Of a stretch of DNA of 64,000 nt, positions 1-8,747 are shown one piece after another. Both the position numbers and the translations under genes were made by a program. How positions within the stretch are numbered: position 1 is the stretch's first letter; each line of letters begins with the position of its first letter. The notes under the pieces were generated by a model, which was given only the letters and a program-made list of their open reading frames with translations, had not been told where the DNA came from and searched no databases. The stretch is taken from positions 1-64,000 of the forward strand of contig NZ_JAALFC010000019.1 of assembly GCF_011058155.1 (NCBI RefSeq), in the 5' to 3' direction. The DNA comes from Litoribacterium kuwaitense. GTDB lineage: Bacteria > Bacillota > Bacilli > Bacillales > DSM-28697.

Positions 1-249
1 AAAAAGGCCGGGGTATTTCCTCTGCCTTCAGCTCCAGAAACAGCAAAGTGAGGAATTTTAGTCCGGCGTTTTTGGGGATTTTTAACCCGATATTGACAGC
101 TTGGACAATCCACTTTGATTTACATACTCGTTTTTGATTGAATCTTACAAAAAGGCAATGATTTATAACATGTAACGAGTACCCGCCTTATCGCGACGGG
201 TACTGTATTACAATTATTTTTCGTACAGCGGTTATCTATTGCAAGCATT
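1..249. other. Left edge, no gene recognised
   Basis: I recognise no coding region here. The stretch lies downstream of the minus-strand sulfatase that ends at 250. Its only clear structure is a hairpin at about 179-206 with arms AGTACCCG and CGGGTACT. The first 130 bases could be the edge of something outside the window, but no protein family is readable in any frame. Confidence 0.4.
179..206 (-). terminator. Hairpin downstream of sulfatase 1
   Basis: Arms AGTACCCG and CGGGTACT flank an 11-base loop just beyond the sulfatase stop. No good T-run follows on the minus strand, so it may be a weak terminator or only an RNA-end stabiliser. Confidence 0.4.
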
Positions 250-1614
250 TTACTCAGTTAATGAACAGCACGTGTTGTGATCAATGGCGATATGACGTAA
301 AGGATCACCTAAATGAAACTGCCATTTTTTCATTTCTTGTGTTAAGTATTCTAATATATGAAGGTGCGTTTCTTTTCCTGCTAAGTTGTGTATTTCCCAT
401 GGATCTTGCTGTAAATCAAATAATTGAATACAATCGCTTCCGACATTTTGATCATCTACATAATATTTGATGAGTTTCCAGCGCTCATCCTTGACCATTC
501 GTTGGATGTCTAAGTACTTCGTGTAAACAGTATTCCATTCTTTTTTATTTGGATCATTAAGCATAGCGCAAAGACTCTTTCCTTCAACTGTTGTAGGTAT
601 AGGCAAATTAATCATGTCGAAAAGTGTTGGAAAAATATCTATTTGGTAGGACAGCCGCTCTCTTTTCTCACCTACGGGTAAGCCAGGTCCTTTCATAAGG
701 AATGGAATACGAGTACTATGGTCATACATATTTTGCTTGCCCATTAGACCATGCTGTCCTAAAGCTAAACCGTGATCACTTGTATAGATAATGATCGTGT
801 CCTCTAATATGCCTTTCTCTTTTAATGTTTCGAAAATGTTCCCTATTTGCTTGTCCATATGAGTAACCATGGCATAATAATCCTTCGTGTGTTGGCGAAT
901 ATTATCTTTTTCACGTGGAATACCGACTAACTGTTCGTCGCGAATATTCATTTCTCCGTTATCAAAAGGGTGTTGATCTAAGAAGTTAGGCGGTAATTCG
1001 ATCGATTCTTCTTCATACATGTCATGATACGGTGATGGAGCTTGCCGTGGATCATGTGGGGCTGTAAATGCCACATATAAAAAGAAAGGATCTTCCTTGT
1101 CGTATTCGTTTAAGAAACTCACTGCTGTGTCTGCAAATAGTTCCGATGTATGCACAGATGCTTTTCTCACTGTCTTTTCGCTATATTCTCCATCGGGTTG
1201 GTAATCATGTACAGGGACAGAAAAATGGTCGCTCATGCCTCCAAAGAAAATATTCTTCCCATCGCAAAAGCTCCTTTGGAAGCTATCGATATCGTTATGC
1301 CATTTTCCGATAGCGTAGGTGTGATATGAATGCTCCTTCAAAGTCTCTCCAAGTAGAGCTAGCTGTGAATTGATATTCACGTCTCCTCCTGTACGAAATG
1401 GGTTGGCCCCTGAGTGAACACTCGCACGACTTGGTGCACAAACAGCACCTGACATCCCCCCCATGATATGTGTCTGAGTAAAGGCAACCCCTTGGTTCAC
1501 GAGATAATCAAGGTTCGGCGTCTCCAGCGTAGAATTTCCTAAAGCATGTATGGCGTTATGTTGGTGATCATCTGAAATCATGAAAAGTATATTCGGCGTC
1601 TTTTTCTTCCTCAT
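250..1614 (-). CDS. Sulfatase 1 (type I, Cys-type, cytoplasmic)
   Basis: A 454-residue alkaline-phosphatase-superfamily sulfatase expected to hydrolyse sulfate esters, probably on a sugar. The N-terminal metal motif ISDDH is at about residues 13-17. The activation motif C-A-P-S-R spans residues 59-63, with Cys59 the residue converted to formylglycine. TSDHG near residue 280 is the second metal cluster. The C-terminal part has the family's RWKLIKYY strand and FDLQQDPWE motif. There is no signal peptide, so it should act in the cytoplasm on imported substrate. It is divergent from the two-component system and sugar importer next door, which suggests co-regulation. The sulfatase family is certain; the substrate cannot be read from sequence. 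Confidence 0.9.
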   Translation of the reverse strand: MRKKKTPNILFMISDDHQHNAIHALGNSTLETPNLDYLVNQGVAFTQTHIMGGMSGAVCAPSRASVHSGANPFRTGGDVNINSQLALLGETLKEHSYHTYAIGKWHNDIDSFQRSFCDGKNIFFGGMSDHFSVPVHDYQPDGEYSEKTVRKASVHTSELFADTAVSFLNEYDKEDPFFLYVAFTAPHDPRQAPSPYHDMYEEESIELPPNFLDQHPFDNGEMNIRDEQLVGIPREKDNIRQHTKDYYAMVTHMDKQIGNIFETLKEKGILEDTIIIYTSDHGLALGQHGLMGKQNMYDHSTRIPFLMKGPGLPVGEKRERLSYQIDIFPTLFDMINLPIPTTVEGKSLCAMLNDPNKKEWNTVYTKYLDIQRMVKDERWKLIKYYVDDQNVGSDCIQLFDLQQDPWEIHNLAGKETHLHILEYLTQEMKKWQFHLGDPLRHIAIDHNTCCSLTE

Positions 1615-1926
1615 GTATGCAACCTTCCTTTGCCCTAAAATTTATTATGTAGTATAACATGACCTAATTTGTATCGTTCATTTATTATCTGAATGATCGC
1701 TTTATAGTGAGCAGGCATAGAGTGGGCTTATCCTCTTGCATTAAGTGGTCGTTTCCTTCGCAAGTATCCTATCTTTTGCCCAAAGAATTATAGCGAAGAT
1801 TTACGCTTTCTGGAAAAATATTTATTTTCAACTAAAAAAGCGCTTTCTAGGTGTTTTAATGAAGTTATTTATTTTTGAGAAATCATTCGTTACAATATGT
1901 ACAAAAGATAATAAGGATATGATATT
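1615..1926. promoter_or_regulatory. Divergent intergenic region
   Basis: This AT-rich gap of about 310 bases separates the minus-strand sulfatase from the plus-strand sensor kinase and should carry both promoters. A TTGAGA hexamer at 1875-1880 could be a -35 element for the kinase gene, but the matching -10 is poor. An AAGGA ribosome site at 1913-1917 supports the TTG start at 1927. A GCGCTTT stretch near 1841 resembles half a cre site but has too many mismatches to call. Confidence 0.4.
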
Positions 1927-3623
1927 TTGAAATTTTTGTCAAGAAATAGTTTGCAACATAGTATTTTTTTCTTTACGCTTTTGATTGTTTTTGTACCGTT
2001 GGTGTCATTAGGTATTATATCTTATTCAAAACACACAGATAATATTGTGAATAATGTGAAAAGAGCAGATGAAAATACGGTTGACCAAATTGTGGCCAAT
2101 ATTACTTTTTTTCTAGGTGATATCCATGATTTGTCATTATTTATTATTCAAAGCAGTCAAGCTCAAAATCTATTAACGTCTAATTATGAAAAGGACTCGA
2201 ATGCATTTTTACAAGAAAAAAGGCAGGTAGAAGAATTGCTTGTTCACCTCATAGGGTCTAAAGAATATATAAAGTCAATTCAGGTTCAAGATCAATCCGA
2301 CATACTTATAAATACGAATGGGGTAAATATACCTATTAGCAATAAAGAAAAACAAGACCTACTTAAGTTAAATGGGAAGGCGGCGGTGATCGAAGGAGAA
2401 GACGGCCCTTCGATTCGCTATACGCGGTTAGTGAAAAATATACATGATATTACCGAGGTTATAGGCTATATCACAGTGGAATTAAACTTAGAATACATTA
2501 GTGATTTATTTCAAACTGAAGATCCTGAAACTAAAGATACTTATTTTTGGTAAATAATCAAAATCATGTGATTGTGTCTAAAGTCAAATCGGACTTTAAT
2601 GCGAGAGATTTGCAAAGGTTGCTGGATAAGGGAGAGGGCGATGTAGATGAAGTCACGTTGAAAGGAAAAAAATATATAAAAACGTCTAGTAAGGTAGAAG
2701 GGTATCCACTTTCTGTGATACACGTCGTTTCTATGGATCAATTAATTAATGAGAATGAAGCAGTGCCATCATTGATTATATGGTCGTTCGTGATCAGTTT
2801 AGTCATTTGTGTTTTTGTCGCTTATCAATTTTCACGTTTTGTAGTAAAACCAATAAAACGATTACAAGGGCTAATGAAGGAAGTGGAAGACGATAACTTG
2901 GGAGTTAGATTCCCCATTAATGGGTCTAATGAAATTGCTCAGTTAGGCCACGGTTTTAATTCAATGCTGGAGAGAATTGAGTTTTTAATTGAGATGGTTT
3001 ATATTGCTCAGATTAAGAAGAAAGAGTCAGAACTAAAAGCGCTATCAGCTAAGATCAATCCTCATTTCTTATACAATACGTTAGATACCATTTATTGGGT
3101 AAGTTTAATGGAAAATGCCCCAAAATCAGCGAAAATGGTACACGCACTTTCCAGGTTGTTTCGGATGATCTTAAAAGAAGATAATGAAGCGATTACCGTC
3201 GAACAAGAATTAGAGTATGTCCAACATTACTTGAATATTCAACAGGTTCGCTATGAAGATATGATTGACTTTCAATTAGAGATACAGGAAGGGGTGCAAC
3301 CACTTAAGACGATAAAAATGATTTTGCAGCCGTTAGTCGAGAATGCCATTTCACACGGGATTGAAGAACGTGGTGAGGGGGTCATAAAAATTAAACTAGT
3401 CCAGAATGAACACGATCTCGTCGTCTCAGTAGAGGATAATGGTGTAGGGGCTGATGTAGATAGGCTCAACAAATTATTAAAGAAACCAAATGAGAAGTGT
3501 GTCGCTTTGAAAAATATAAATGATCGTATACAAATGGAAGACGGCAAAGGGTATGGGCTGTTTTTTCAGAGAAATCATGAAGGTGGCCTAACGGTGGTGG
3601 CTAGGCAGCGAAAGAAGGTGTAA
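1927..3623 (+). pseudogene. YesM-type sensor histidine kinase, frameshifted
   Basis: Two frames together make one membrane sensor kinase of about 565 residues, a normal length for YesM-like kinases. The first part (1927-2553) has an N-terminal membrane helix and an extracytoplasmic sensor domain. The second (2547-3623) has a second membrane segment, a HAMP region (VVKPIKRLQ), the phospho-acceptor motif NPHFLYNTLD and the ATPase N-box QPLVENAISHG. The frames join at a run of five T at about 2544-2548; a sixth T would restore YFLVNN and one open frame. All later motifs are intact, so the lesion is either very recent or a sequencing error. The TTG start has AAGGA nine bases upstream. It pairs with the response regulator that follows four bases later and probably senses extracellular sugar. 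Confidence 0.85.
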
Positions 3624-3627
3624 ATCA

Positions 3628-5172
3628 TTGAAAATATTAGTCGTCGAAGATGAAAAAATGATTAGAAATGGGATTGTGAATGCATTAAAAAACATCCCGC
3701 AATATTCATATCAAGTTAAGGGTGCGAATAACGGTAAAGTTGCTCTAGAAATGATAGAGCCTTGGCAACCAGATGTTGTGATAACAGATGTTAAAATGCC
3801 TGTAATGGATGGGTTGGTGCTATCTAAAGAAATCCGAAAAAAGTATATGTCGATTTACGTGATTATATTAAGCGGATACCAAGAATTTGCATATGCACAG
3901 GAAGCAATAAAATTAGGCATAAAAGAATATTTAATTAAACCTGTTGGGGTAGAAGATCTAGAAAAAGTAATGAAAAACCTCGAGCAATTAATAGATAAGG
4001 AAAAGAAAAGTCATCGAGTATCTAAAGAAACATTAGAAGTCCTTCGGAGAGAATGGCTAAATAAATTGGTGAAGCGTCCAAAGGAAATAGAACAAGACCA
4101 ATTGGACTATGCTGCGGCATTAGGAATAACATTAAAAGGTCCTTCGTATCAAATGATTTTGCTTCAAATGGGGGAAGAGGGATATGGGGATAATTGGATC
4201 AAAGGCTTGGAAGATTTGACGTTACAAGAACTTCCGAAAGAATGGTCGCCTGTAATATGGATGCATAAAGAGACAGAGTTGGCCATCATATTAAATGTGT
4301 CCGCTTCAAATGAGTATAGGGTGGAAAACGATTTCACGCGTATTCACGAGCTTTTTAATCATCAATTTGGCGGTGTTCTAACGGTAGGTGTCGGGTCTTT
4401 GTATGACTCCATTTTTAAGCTAGCTGCTTCTTTTCGCGAAGCCATGTTTGCGCTTGGTCAGAAGGATCGTCAAATGAGTGGTAAAAACACAATATTAAAA
4501 GTGCCTGATGGAGAATTAGTCTCAGACAATCATCTACTGGCTATTGAGAATACCCTTGAGGATGCGATTATAAAGCAAGTTAAAGACATCAACAGAAACA
4601 AATTAAATTTCATATTAAATCGCGAATTTAATCGATGTTTACAAAAAAGTATCTCGTTAGATCATATCAATAATTGGGCCATTAAAATACTTGTTCGCAC
4701 ATATTTAGAGTTGCAAATCTCATATGAAATTCCAGATGTTGTAATGGATCAGTTAAGGAATGCGAATTCTGTTATACACATCCAACATATACTTTCGCAG
4801 GAGCTCGAGAGTGTCATGGATCGGATAGACAAGTTGAAAAATTCGAATATGCATCACGTAGTCAATCAATGTATTCAGTATATTCATGATCATTATAAGG
4901 AAGAAATTACGTTAGATATATTGGCTAAATACGTATTTGTATCTTCAACTTATTTAAGTAAGGTATTTAAAAAGCACACAGGAAAAACGTTTGTCAAATG
5001 GTTAAATGAGTACAGAATTAACAAGGCAAAAGAATATATAAGTTTGCAGCCAGCAAGACCTATTTATGCGATTTCCGAAGAGGTTGGTTATAAAGATTAC
5101 AAATATTTTATTCGCGTTTTCAAGAAAGAGACAGGGTTTACACCAAAGGAATATAAAAATAATCACCATTAA
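3628..5172 (+). CDS. AraC-type response regulator (YesN-like)
   Basis: A 514-residue response regulator and partner of the preceding sensor kinase. The receiver domain (about 1-120) shows the acidic pair in VVEDE, the phospho-acceptor Asp54 in VITDVKMP and the Lys of IKPVG. The middle is a long linker of the YesN type. The C-terminal 100 residues are a double helix-turn-helix AraC domain (LAKYVFVSSTYLSKVFKKHTG, then the conserved VGYKDYKYFIRVFKKETG). It starts at TTG with GAAGGTG seven bases upstream. Such regulators normally activate the adjacent sugar importer. The weak -35 before the downstream binding-protein gene fits an activator-dependent promoter. Confidence 0.9.
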   Translation: MKILVVEDEKMIRNGIVNALKNIPQYSYQVKGANNGKVALEMIEPWQPDVVITDVKMPVMDGLVLSKEIRKKYMSIYVIILSGYQEFAYAQEAIKLGIKEYLIKPVGVEDLEKVMKNLEQLIDKEKKSHRVSKETLEVLRREWLNKLVKRPKEIEQDQLDYAAALGITLKGPSYQMILLQMGEEGYGDNWIKGLEDLTLQELPKEWSPVIWMHKETELAIILNVSASNEYRVENDFTRIHELFNHQFGGVLTVGVGSLYDSIFKLAASFREAMFALGQKDRQMSGKNTILKVPDGELVSDNHLLAIENTLEDAIIKQVKDINRNKLNFILNREFNRCLQKSISLDHINNWAIKILVRTYLELQISYEIPDVVMDQLRNANSVIHIQHILSQELESVMDRIDKLKNSNMHHVVNQCIQYIHDHYKEEITLDILAKYVFVSSTYLSKVFKKHTGKTFVKWLNEYRINKAKEYISLQPARPIYAISEEVGYKDYKYFIRVFKKETGFTPKEYKNNHH

Positions 5173-5208
5173 CACCTATTAGACTTTTTGTTTAATGGGT
5201 GTTTTTTG
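5171..5208 (+). terminator. Terminator after response regulator
   Basis: Arms AACACCTATTA and TAATGGGTGTT (one G-U pair) are followed by a T-run. The structure starts at the stop codon of the response regulator and separates it from the importer genes. Confidence 0.8.
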
Positions 5209-5284
5209 TATAAGCAGATAGTAATTAAACAAGAATAGAGAACAAAGGATAAAAATGTCCAATCTTTCATAGCACCTGGATTAG

Positions 5285-5290
5285 TATAAT
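5285..5290 (+). promoter_or_regulatory. -10 element for importer operon
   Basis: A perfect TATAAT lies 32 bases before the binding-protein start. The -35 position about 17 bases upstream has no good hexamer, which fits an activator-dependent promoter controlled by the AraC-type regulator encoded just upstream. Confidence 0.45.
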
Positions 5291-5321
5291 CAACATATCA
5301 ATTTTGAAGGAGGAATTTAAA

Positions 5322-6650
5322 ATGAAAGCGGATTTATTAAAGCGTTTTCCTATCATGCTTGGTTTGTTTATTCTTTCATCTCTTTTATTGGCAGCATGCT
5401 CAGGGGGAGAAGGTGAAGCAGGTGAAAATGCCGATGGCAATACAACGATTACAATGATGCACTATTATAACAAAGAGTTAGGCGAACCTGCACCGATGGC
5501 CCAACTTGAAAAGATCGAAGAATTTGAAGAGCAAAATTCAGATGTGATCATTGAGCAGGAAGTGCAGTCACATGATAATTATGAAACAAAAGTAAAGACG
5601 TTGGCTGCTGGAAATGAACTTCCAGACGTATTTTTAATCAAGGGTTCAATGACTCAACAATTTGCTGATAACGGTCAAGCATTATTGCTTAATGATTTCT
5701 TAGCGGAAAAAGAAGGTTGGGAAGAGCAATTTATAGATGGAGCTTTTACACCTTTCCAAGTTGAAGATGAGATTTATGCAATGCCGATTTCCGGTGGTAG
5801 TTCCCATTTAATTTATTATAATAAGGCATTATTTGAAGAGGCAGGAATATCTGAATTCCCTAGCACATGGGACGAATTTCTAGGTGCGATTGACCGCTTG
5901 AATGAATCAGGTGTTACGCCAATTGCTCTAGGTAACAAAGGGAAATGGGTATTAAATTCGAGCTATTTAAGCACATTGGCAAATCGTTATACAGGGTCAG
6001 AATGGTTCGATAACATTCTTGCCAAAAATGGTGAGGCTAGCTTTACTGATCAGGAATTTGTGGATGCGCTTTCTGCAATAGATCAGTTAGCTAACAACAA
6101 TGCTTTCAATAGTAATATGAATAGCATCGATAATAGTGAACAACAAGCGATGTATATGAATGAACAAGCGGCTATGTTTATTGAAGGTGGCTGGGCTGCT
6201 GGTTCTATTGCAAATAACGCGCCAGAAGCTGTTTTGAATAACACAGAGGTAGCGATTTTCCCAGAAATTGAAGGTGCTCAAGGAGAGCAAAATACTGTAT
6301 CTGGCGGTGGCGGATGGGCGTACGCCATTAATCCTAATGTATCAGAAGAGAAGTTGGAAAAAATCAAAGAGTTTATTTATCATCTCACCAATCAAGAAGC
6401 TGGTAGATTAATTTTAGAAAAGGGTCAAATGCCAGCCGTTGTCGTTCCGGATAGTGATGAAATGGAATTACCAGTTCTAACAAGAAAATTATTAACACTT
6501 TTTGAGGAAAGTAAATTTGTACCTATTTACGATACAGTATTAGATCCTGCCTTAATCGAAGTGATGAATAGCAACATGCAAAATATGACGATTGATCAGG
6601 TGACGCCACAAGAAGCCGCCGAAAATATTCAAGCCGAATATAGCAAGTAA
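5322..6650 (+). CDS. Sugar ABC transporter substrate-binding lipoprotein
   Basis: A 442-residue family-1 solute-binding protein of the CUT1 type. The N-terminus is a lipoprotein signal with lipobox LLAAC, so the protein should be anchored outside the membrane. The body has typical landmarks: NELPDVFLI, YAMPISGGSSHLIYYNKALFEEAG-type region, FPSTWDEF and GGWAAG. I place the start at ATG 5322 because AAGGAGG lies seven bases upstream; a start 18 bases earlier would run through this ribosome site. Two permeases follow in the same operon. The ligand is probably an oligosaccharide, perhaps linked to the neighbouring sulfatase. Confidence 0.92.
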   Translation: MKADLLKRFPIMLGLFILSSLLLAACSGGEGEAGENADGNTTITMMHYYNKELGEPAPMAQLEKIEEFEEQNSDVIIEQEVQSHDNYETKVKTLAAGNELPDVFLIKGSMTQQFADNGQALLLNDFLAEKEGWEEQFIDGAFTPFQVEDEIYAMPISGGSSHLIYYNKALFEEAGISEFPSTWDEFLGAIDRLNESGVTPIALGNKGKWVLNSSYLSTLANRYTGSEWFDNILAKNGEASFTDQEFVDALSAIDQLANNNAFNSNMNSIDNSEQQAMYMNEQAAMFIEGGWAAGSIANNAPEAVLNNTEVAIFPEIEGAQGEQNTVSGGGGWAYAINPNVSEEKLEKIKEFIYHLTNQEAGRLILEKGQMPAVVVPDSDEMELPVLTRKLLTLFEESKFVPIYDTVLDPALIEVMNSNMQNMTIDQVTPQEAAENIQAEYSK

Positions 6651-6683
6651 TGCTAAGAAATCTAACAGTTTGAAGGGGATATA

Positions 6684-7568
6684 ATGAGGGCAAAAAGTGC
6701 TGTAAGACCGAGTAATAAAAAGATTTATTTATATTTATTACCTGGTTTAGCTATATATACTTTCGTCGTATTAATACCGTTATTTATGGCGTTAAGATAT
6801 AGTTTCTATAAATGGTCTGGAGGTCCAAATTTACAATTTATTGGACTGGATAATTTTGTGACATTAATGCAAGATAAAGTATTTTGGATCTCTTTTTCAA
6901 ATAACTTGTATATTATTGTCATGAGTATTATTGGACAAATCGGTATAGCTTTCTTAATCAGTGTTTTGTTAACGCGCTCATGGGTGAAATGGAGACAATT
7001 TCATCGAACAGTTATCTTTATACCAAACGTATTAGCAGCCGTCATCATCGGTTTCTTATGGTCGATGGTTTATAACCAAGATTATGGTTTGTTAAATTAT
7101 CTCCTGAAAACAGTTGGTCTTGAGTCATGGATTTCTCCATGGCTCGATGATCCTAATATTGTGATGGCCTCTGTTACGGTTCCAATTGTATGGCAATTCA
7201 TTGGGTTCTACTTGATTATCTTTATGTCCGCTATGCAAAATATTTCCGAAGAGTTATATGAAGCAGCTAAAATTGATGGTGCTTCTGGTTGGAAGCAAAC
7301 ATGGTATATTACTTTGCCGATGCTGAAAGGAACAATTAAGGTCGCCATCATGCTGTGTATTGCTGGGAATATGAAGATATTTGATCACATTTATGTAATG
7401 ACAGGGGGCGGACCAGGATACAGCTCCACTGTTATGTCGCAATATGCATATGATGTGTCCTTTGATCGATTTGAGCTTGGTTATGGAAGTGCGGTTTCAA
7501 TTGGTATGCTCATCTTGAGTTTAATATTGATCCTCATTAGTCAATTAATAGGAAGGAGAGAAAATTAA
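6684..7568 (+). CDS. Sugar ABC transporter permease, MalF-like
   Basis: A 294-residue inner-membrane permease with about six hydrophobic segments. The binding-protein-dependent transport loop EAAKIDGASGWKQTWYITLP is near residues 192-211; it docks onto the ATPase. The start ATG at 6684 has GAAGGGG upstream. It lies 33 bases after the binding-protein gene, and its stop overlaps the next start by one base (TAATG), indicating translational coupling. No ATPase gene is present, so a shared MsmX-type ATPase elsewhere is likely. Confidence 0.92.
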   Translation: MRAKSAVRPSNKKIYLYLLPGLAIYTFVVLIPLFMALRYSFYKWSGGPNLQFIGLDNFVTLMQDKVFWISFSNNLYIIVMSIIGQIGIAFLISVLLTRSWVKWRQFHRTVIFIPNVLAAVIIGFLWSMVYNQDYGLLNYLLKTVGLESWISPWLDDPNIVMASVTVPIVWQFIGFYLIIFMSAMQNISEELYEAAKIDGASGWKQTWYITLPMLKGTIKVAIMLCIAGNMKIFDHIYVMTGGGPGYSSTVMSQYAYDVSFDRFELGYGSAVSIGMLILSLILILISQLIGRREN

Positions 7569-8398
7569 TGAGCGTCTTTTCGTCATTGGGGAAAGCGTTT
7601 GTCAACGGACTGTTGTTAATTTTTTCGCTATCGGCGATCTTTCCTATTGTTTGGATGATTTATTCGTCTTTTAAAACACAGCAAGAGTTTACATTGAATA
7701 TTTTAGCCCTGCCGGAGAAATGGAATTTTTCTAATTATGTTGAGGCATTCAAAGTTGGCAATCTGCATCAATATTTCTTTAATAGTGTGTATAATAGCGT
7801 GATTTCGGTTGTGCTCATTATATTATTAGGTTTTGTGATTGCTTATATGATCGCGAGGTTCGACTTTCCAGGGAAACGAACAATTTATATTCTATTTCTG
7901 TTCGGTATGCTGATTCCAATTCACGGCTTGCTCGTTCCGGTTTTTATAGAGTTTCGTAATTTAGGGCTACTAAACCAGCCGATTACATTAATCATGCCAT
8001 ATGTGGCATTTGGCTTACCAATAGTCATCTTTTTATTCGAATCATATATCAAACAAATCCCACGTGAAATTGATGAGGCTGCGATTATGGATGGCTGTAA
8101 TACGTTTCAAATTATTTTTCGTGTGGTGTTTCCAGTTGCTACCCCTGTTATTTCGACAGCGATCATACTGAGCTTCTTAACGGCTTGGAATGAATTTCCT
8201 TTTGCGTTAGTGCTCATCCAAAATGCTGAATTACGTACTTTACCAGTAGGGCTAACGAACTTTAATGGTCAGTATACGGTTAATTATCCACAAATGATGG
8301 CAGCTATGTCTGTAACGGTTTTACCAGTCTTAGTTATTTACTTAGCTTTTTATAAGAAAATCATTCAAGGAATGACCGCAGGAGCGGTTAAAGGATAG
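7568..8398 (+). CDS. Sugar ABC transporter permease, MalG-like
   Basis: A 276-residue permease pairing with the preceding one. It has about six membrane segments, and the docking motif EIDEAAIMDGCNTFQIIFRVVFP lies at about residues 166-188. It ends in MTAGAVKG, typical of MalG-type subunits. The ATG overlaps the upstream stop by one base. It completes a three-gene CUT1 importer lacking its own ATPase. Confidence 0.92.
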   Translation: MSVFSSLGKAFVNGLLLIFSLSAIFPIVWMIYSSFKTQQEFTLNILALPEKWNFSNYVEAFKVGNLHQYFFNSVYNSVISVVLIILLGFVIAYMIARFDFPGKRTIYILFLFGMLIPIHGLLVPVFIEFRNLGLLNQPITLIMPYVAFGLPIVIFLFESYIKQIPREIDEAAIMDGCNTFQIIFRVVFPVATPVISTAIILSFLTAWNEFPFALVLIQNAELRTLPVGLTNFNGQYTVNYPQMMAAMSVTVLPVLVIYLAFYKKIIQGMTAGAVKG

Positions 8399-8553
8399 AC
8401 AAAGGTTTATTGATCGTTTCTTCTGTAACGCAGTAAAAGGTCGTTGGAGAAGAAGTTAATCAAGTGAAAAACTGATGTGGGTAACACGTGTTAGATTGAG
8501 CCAGATTGATTTTATAATAAGTGTGGCGCTAAATGCGGGCTGGACATCACATA

Positions 8554-8594
8554 AAATAACCGTAAATCTAATGAGAATGGATTTACGGTTATTT
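8554..8594 (+). terminator. Long hairpin after importer operon
   Basis: A perfect 15-base-pair stem (AAATAACCGTAAATC with its reverse complement) has an 11-base loop. The T-run after it is poor, so termination is likely but not certain. Confidence 0.6.
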
Positions 8595-8696
8595 GTGTGC
8601 AACCATTGATTTTTACTTTTGCGTTCGTTCAAGGATATAATGGTGATTTATGACCTGTATTATTTGAGAACGAAGAAAAAGAAGTAGTGAGTAGCG

Positions 8697-8728
8697 TGCA
8701 GACAAAGCCTAGAATGCCTTTGTCTGCA
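8697..8728 (-). terminator. TGCAGACAAAG hairpin after helicase
   Basis: Perfect 11-base arms TGCAGACAAAG and CTTTGTCTGCA lie 20 bases beyond the stop of the minus-strand helicase gene. The arms resemble those of hairpins at 38529 and 55139. Confidence 0.6.
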
Positions 8729-8747
8729 GCGCTGAAAGCTGTGCTTG

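Larger units (their letters stand above)
8399..8747. other. Intergenic region with two hairpins
   Basis: This gap of 349 bases between the importer operon and the convergent helicase gene carries two strong hairpins (8554-8594 and 8697-8728) but no recognisable gene. It is most likely a bidirectional transcription-termination zone. Confidence 0.6.

Noticed and set aside
1745-1930. 61-codon frame before the sensor kinase
   Set aside because: AT-rich, no ribosome site, lies in the divergent promoter region; probably chance.
2544-2548. Programmed ribosomal frameshifting in the sensor kinase
   Set aside because: There is no slippery heptamer with a downstream structure, and the same kind of single-base loss occurs in two unrelated genes, so error or mutation is simpler.
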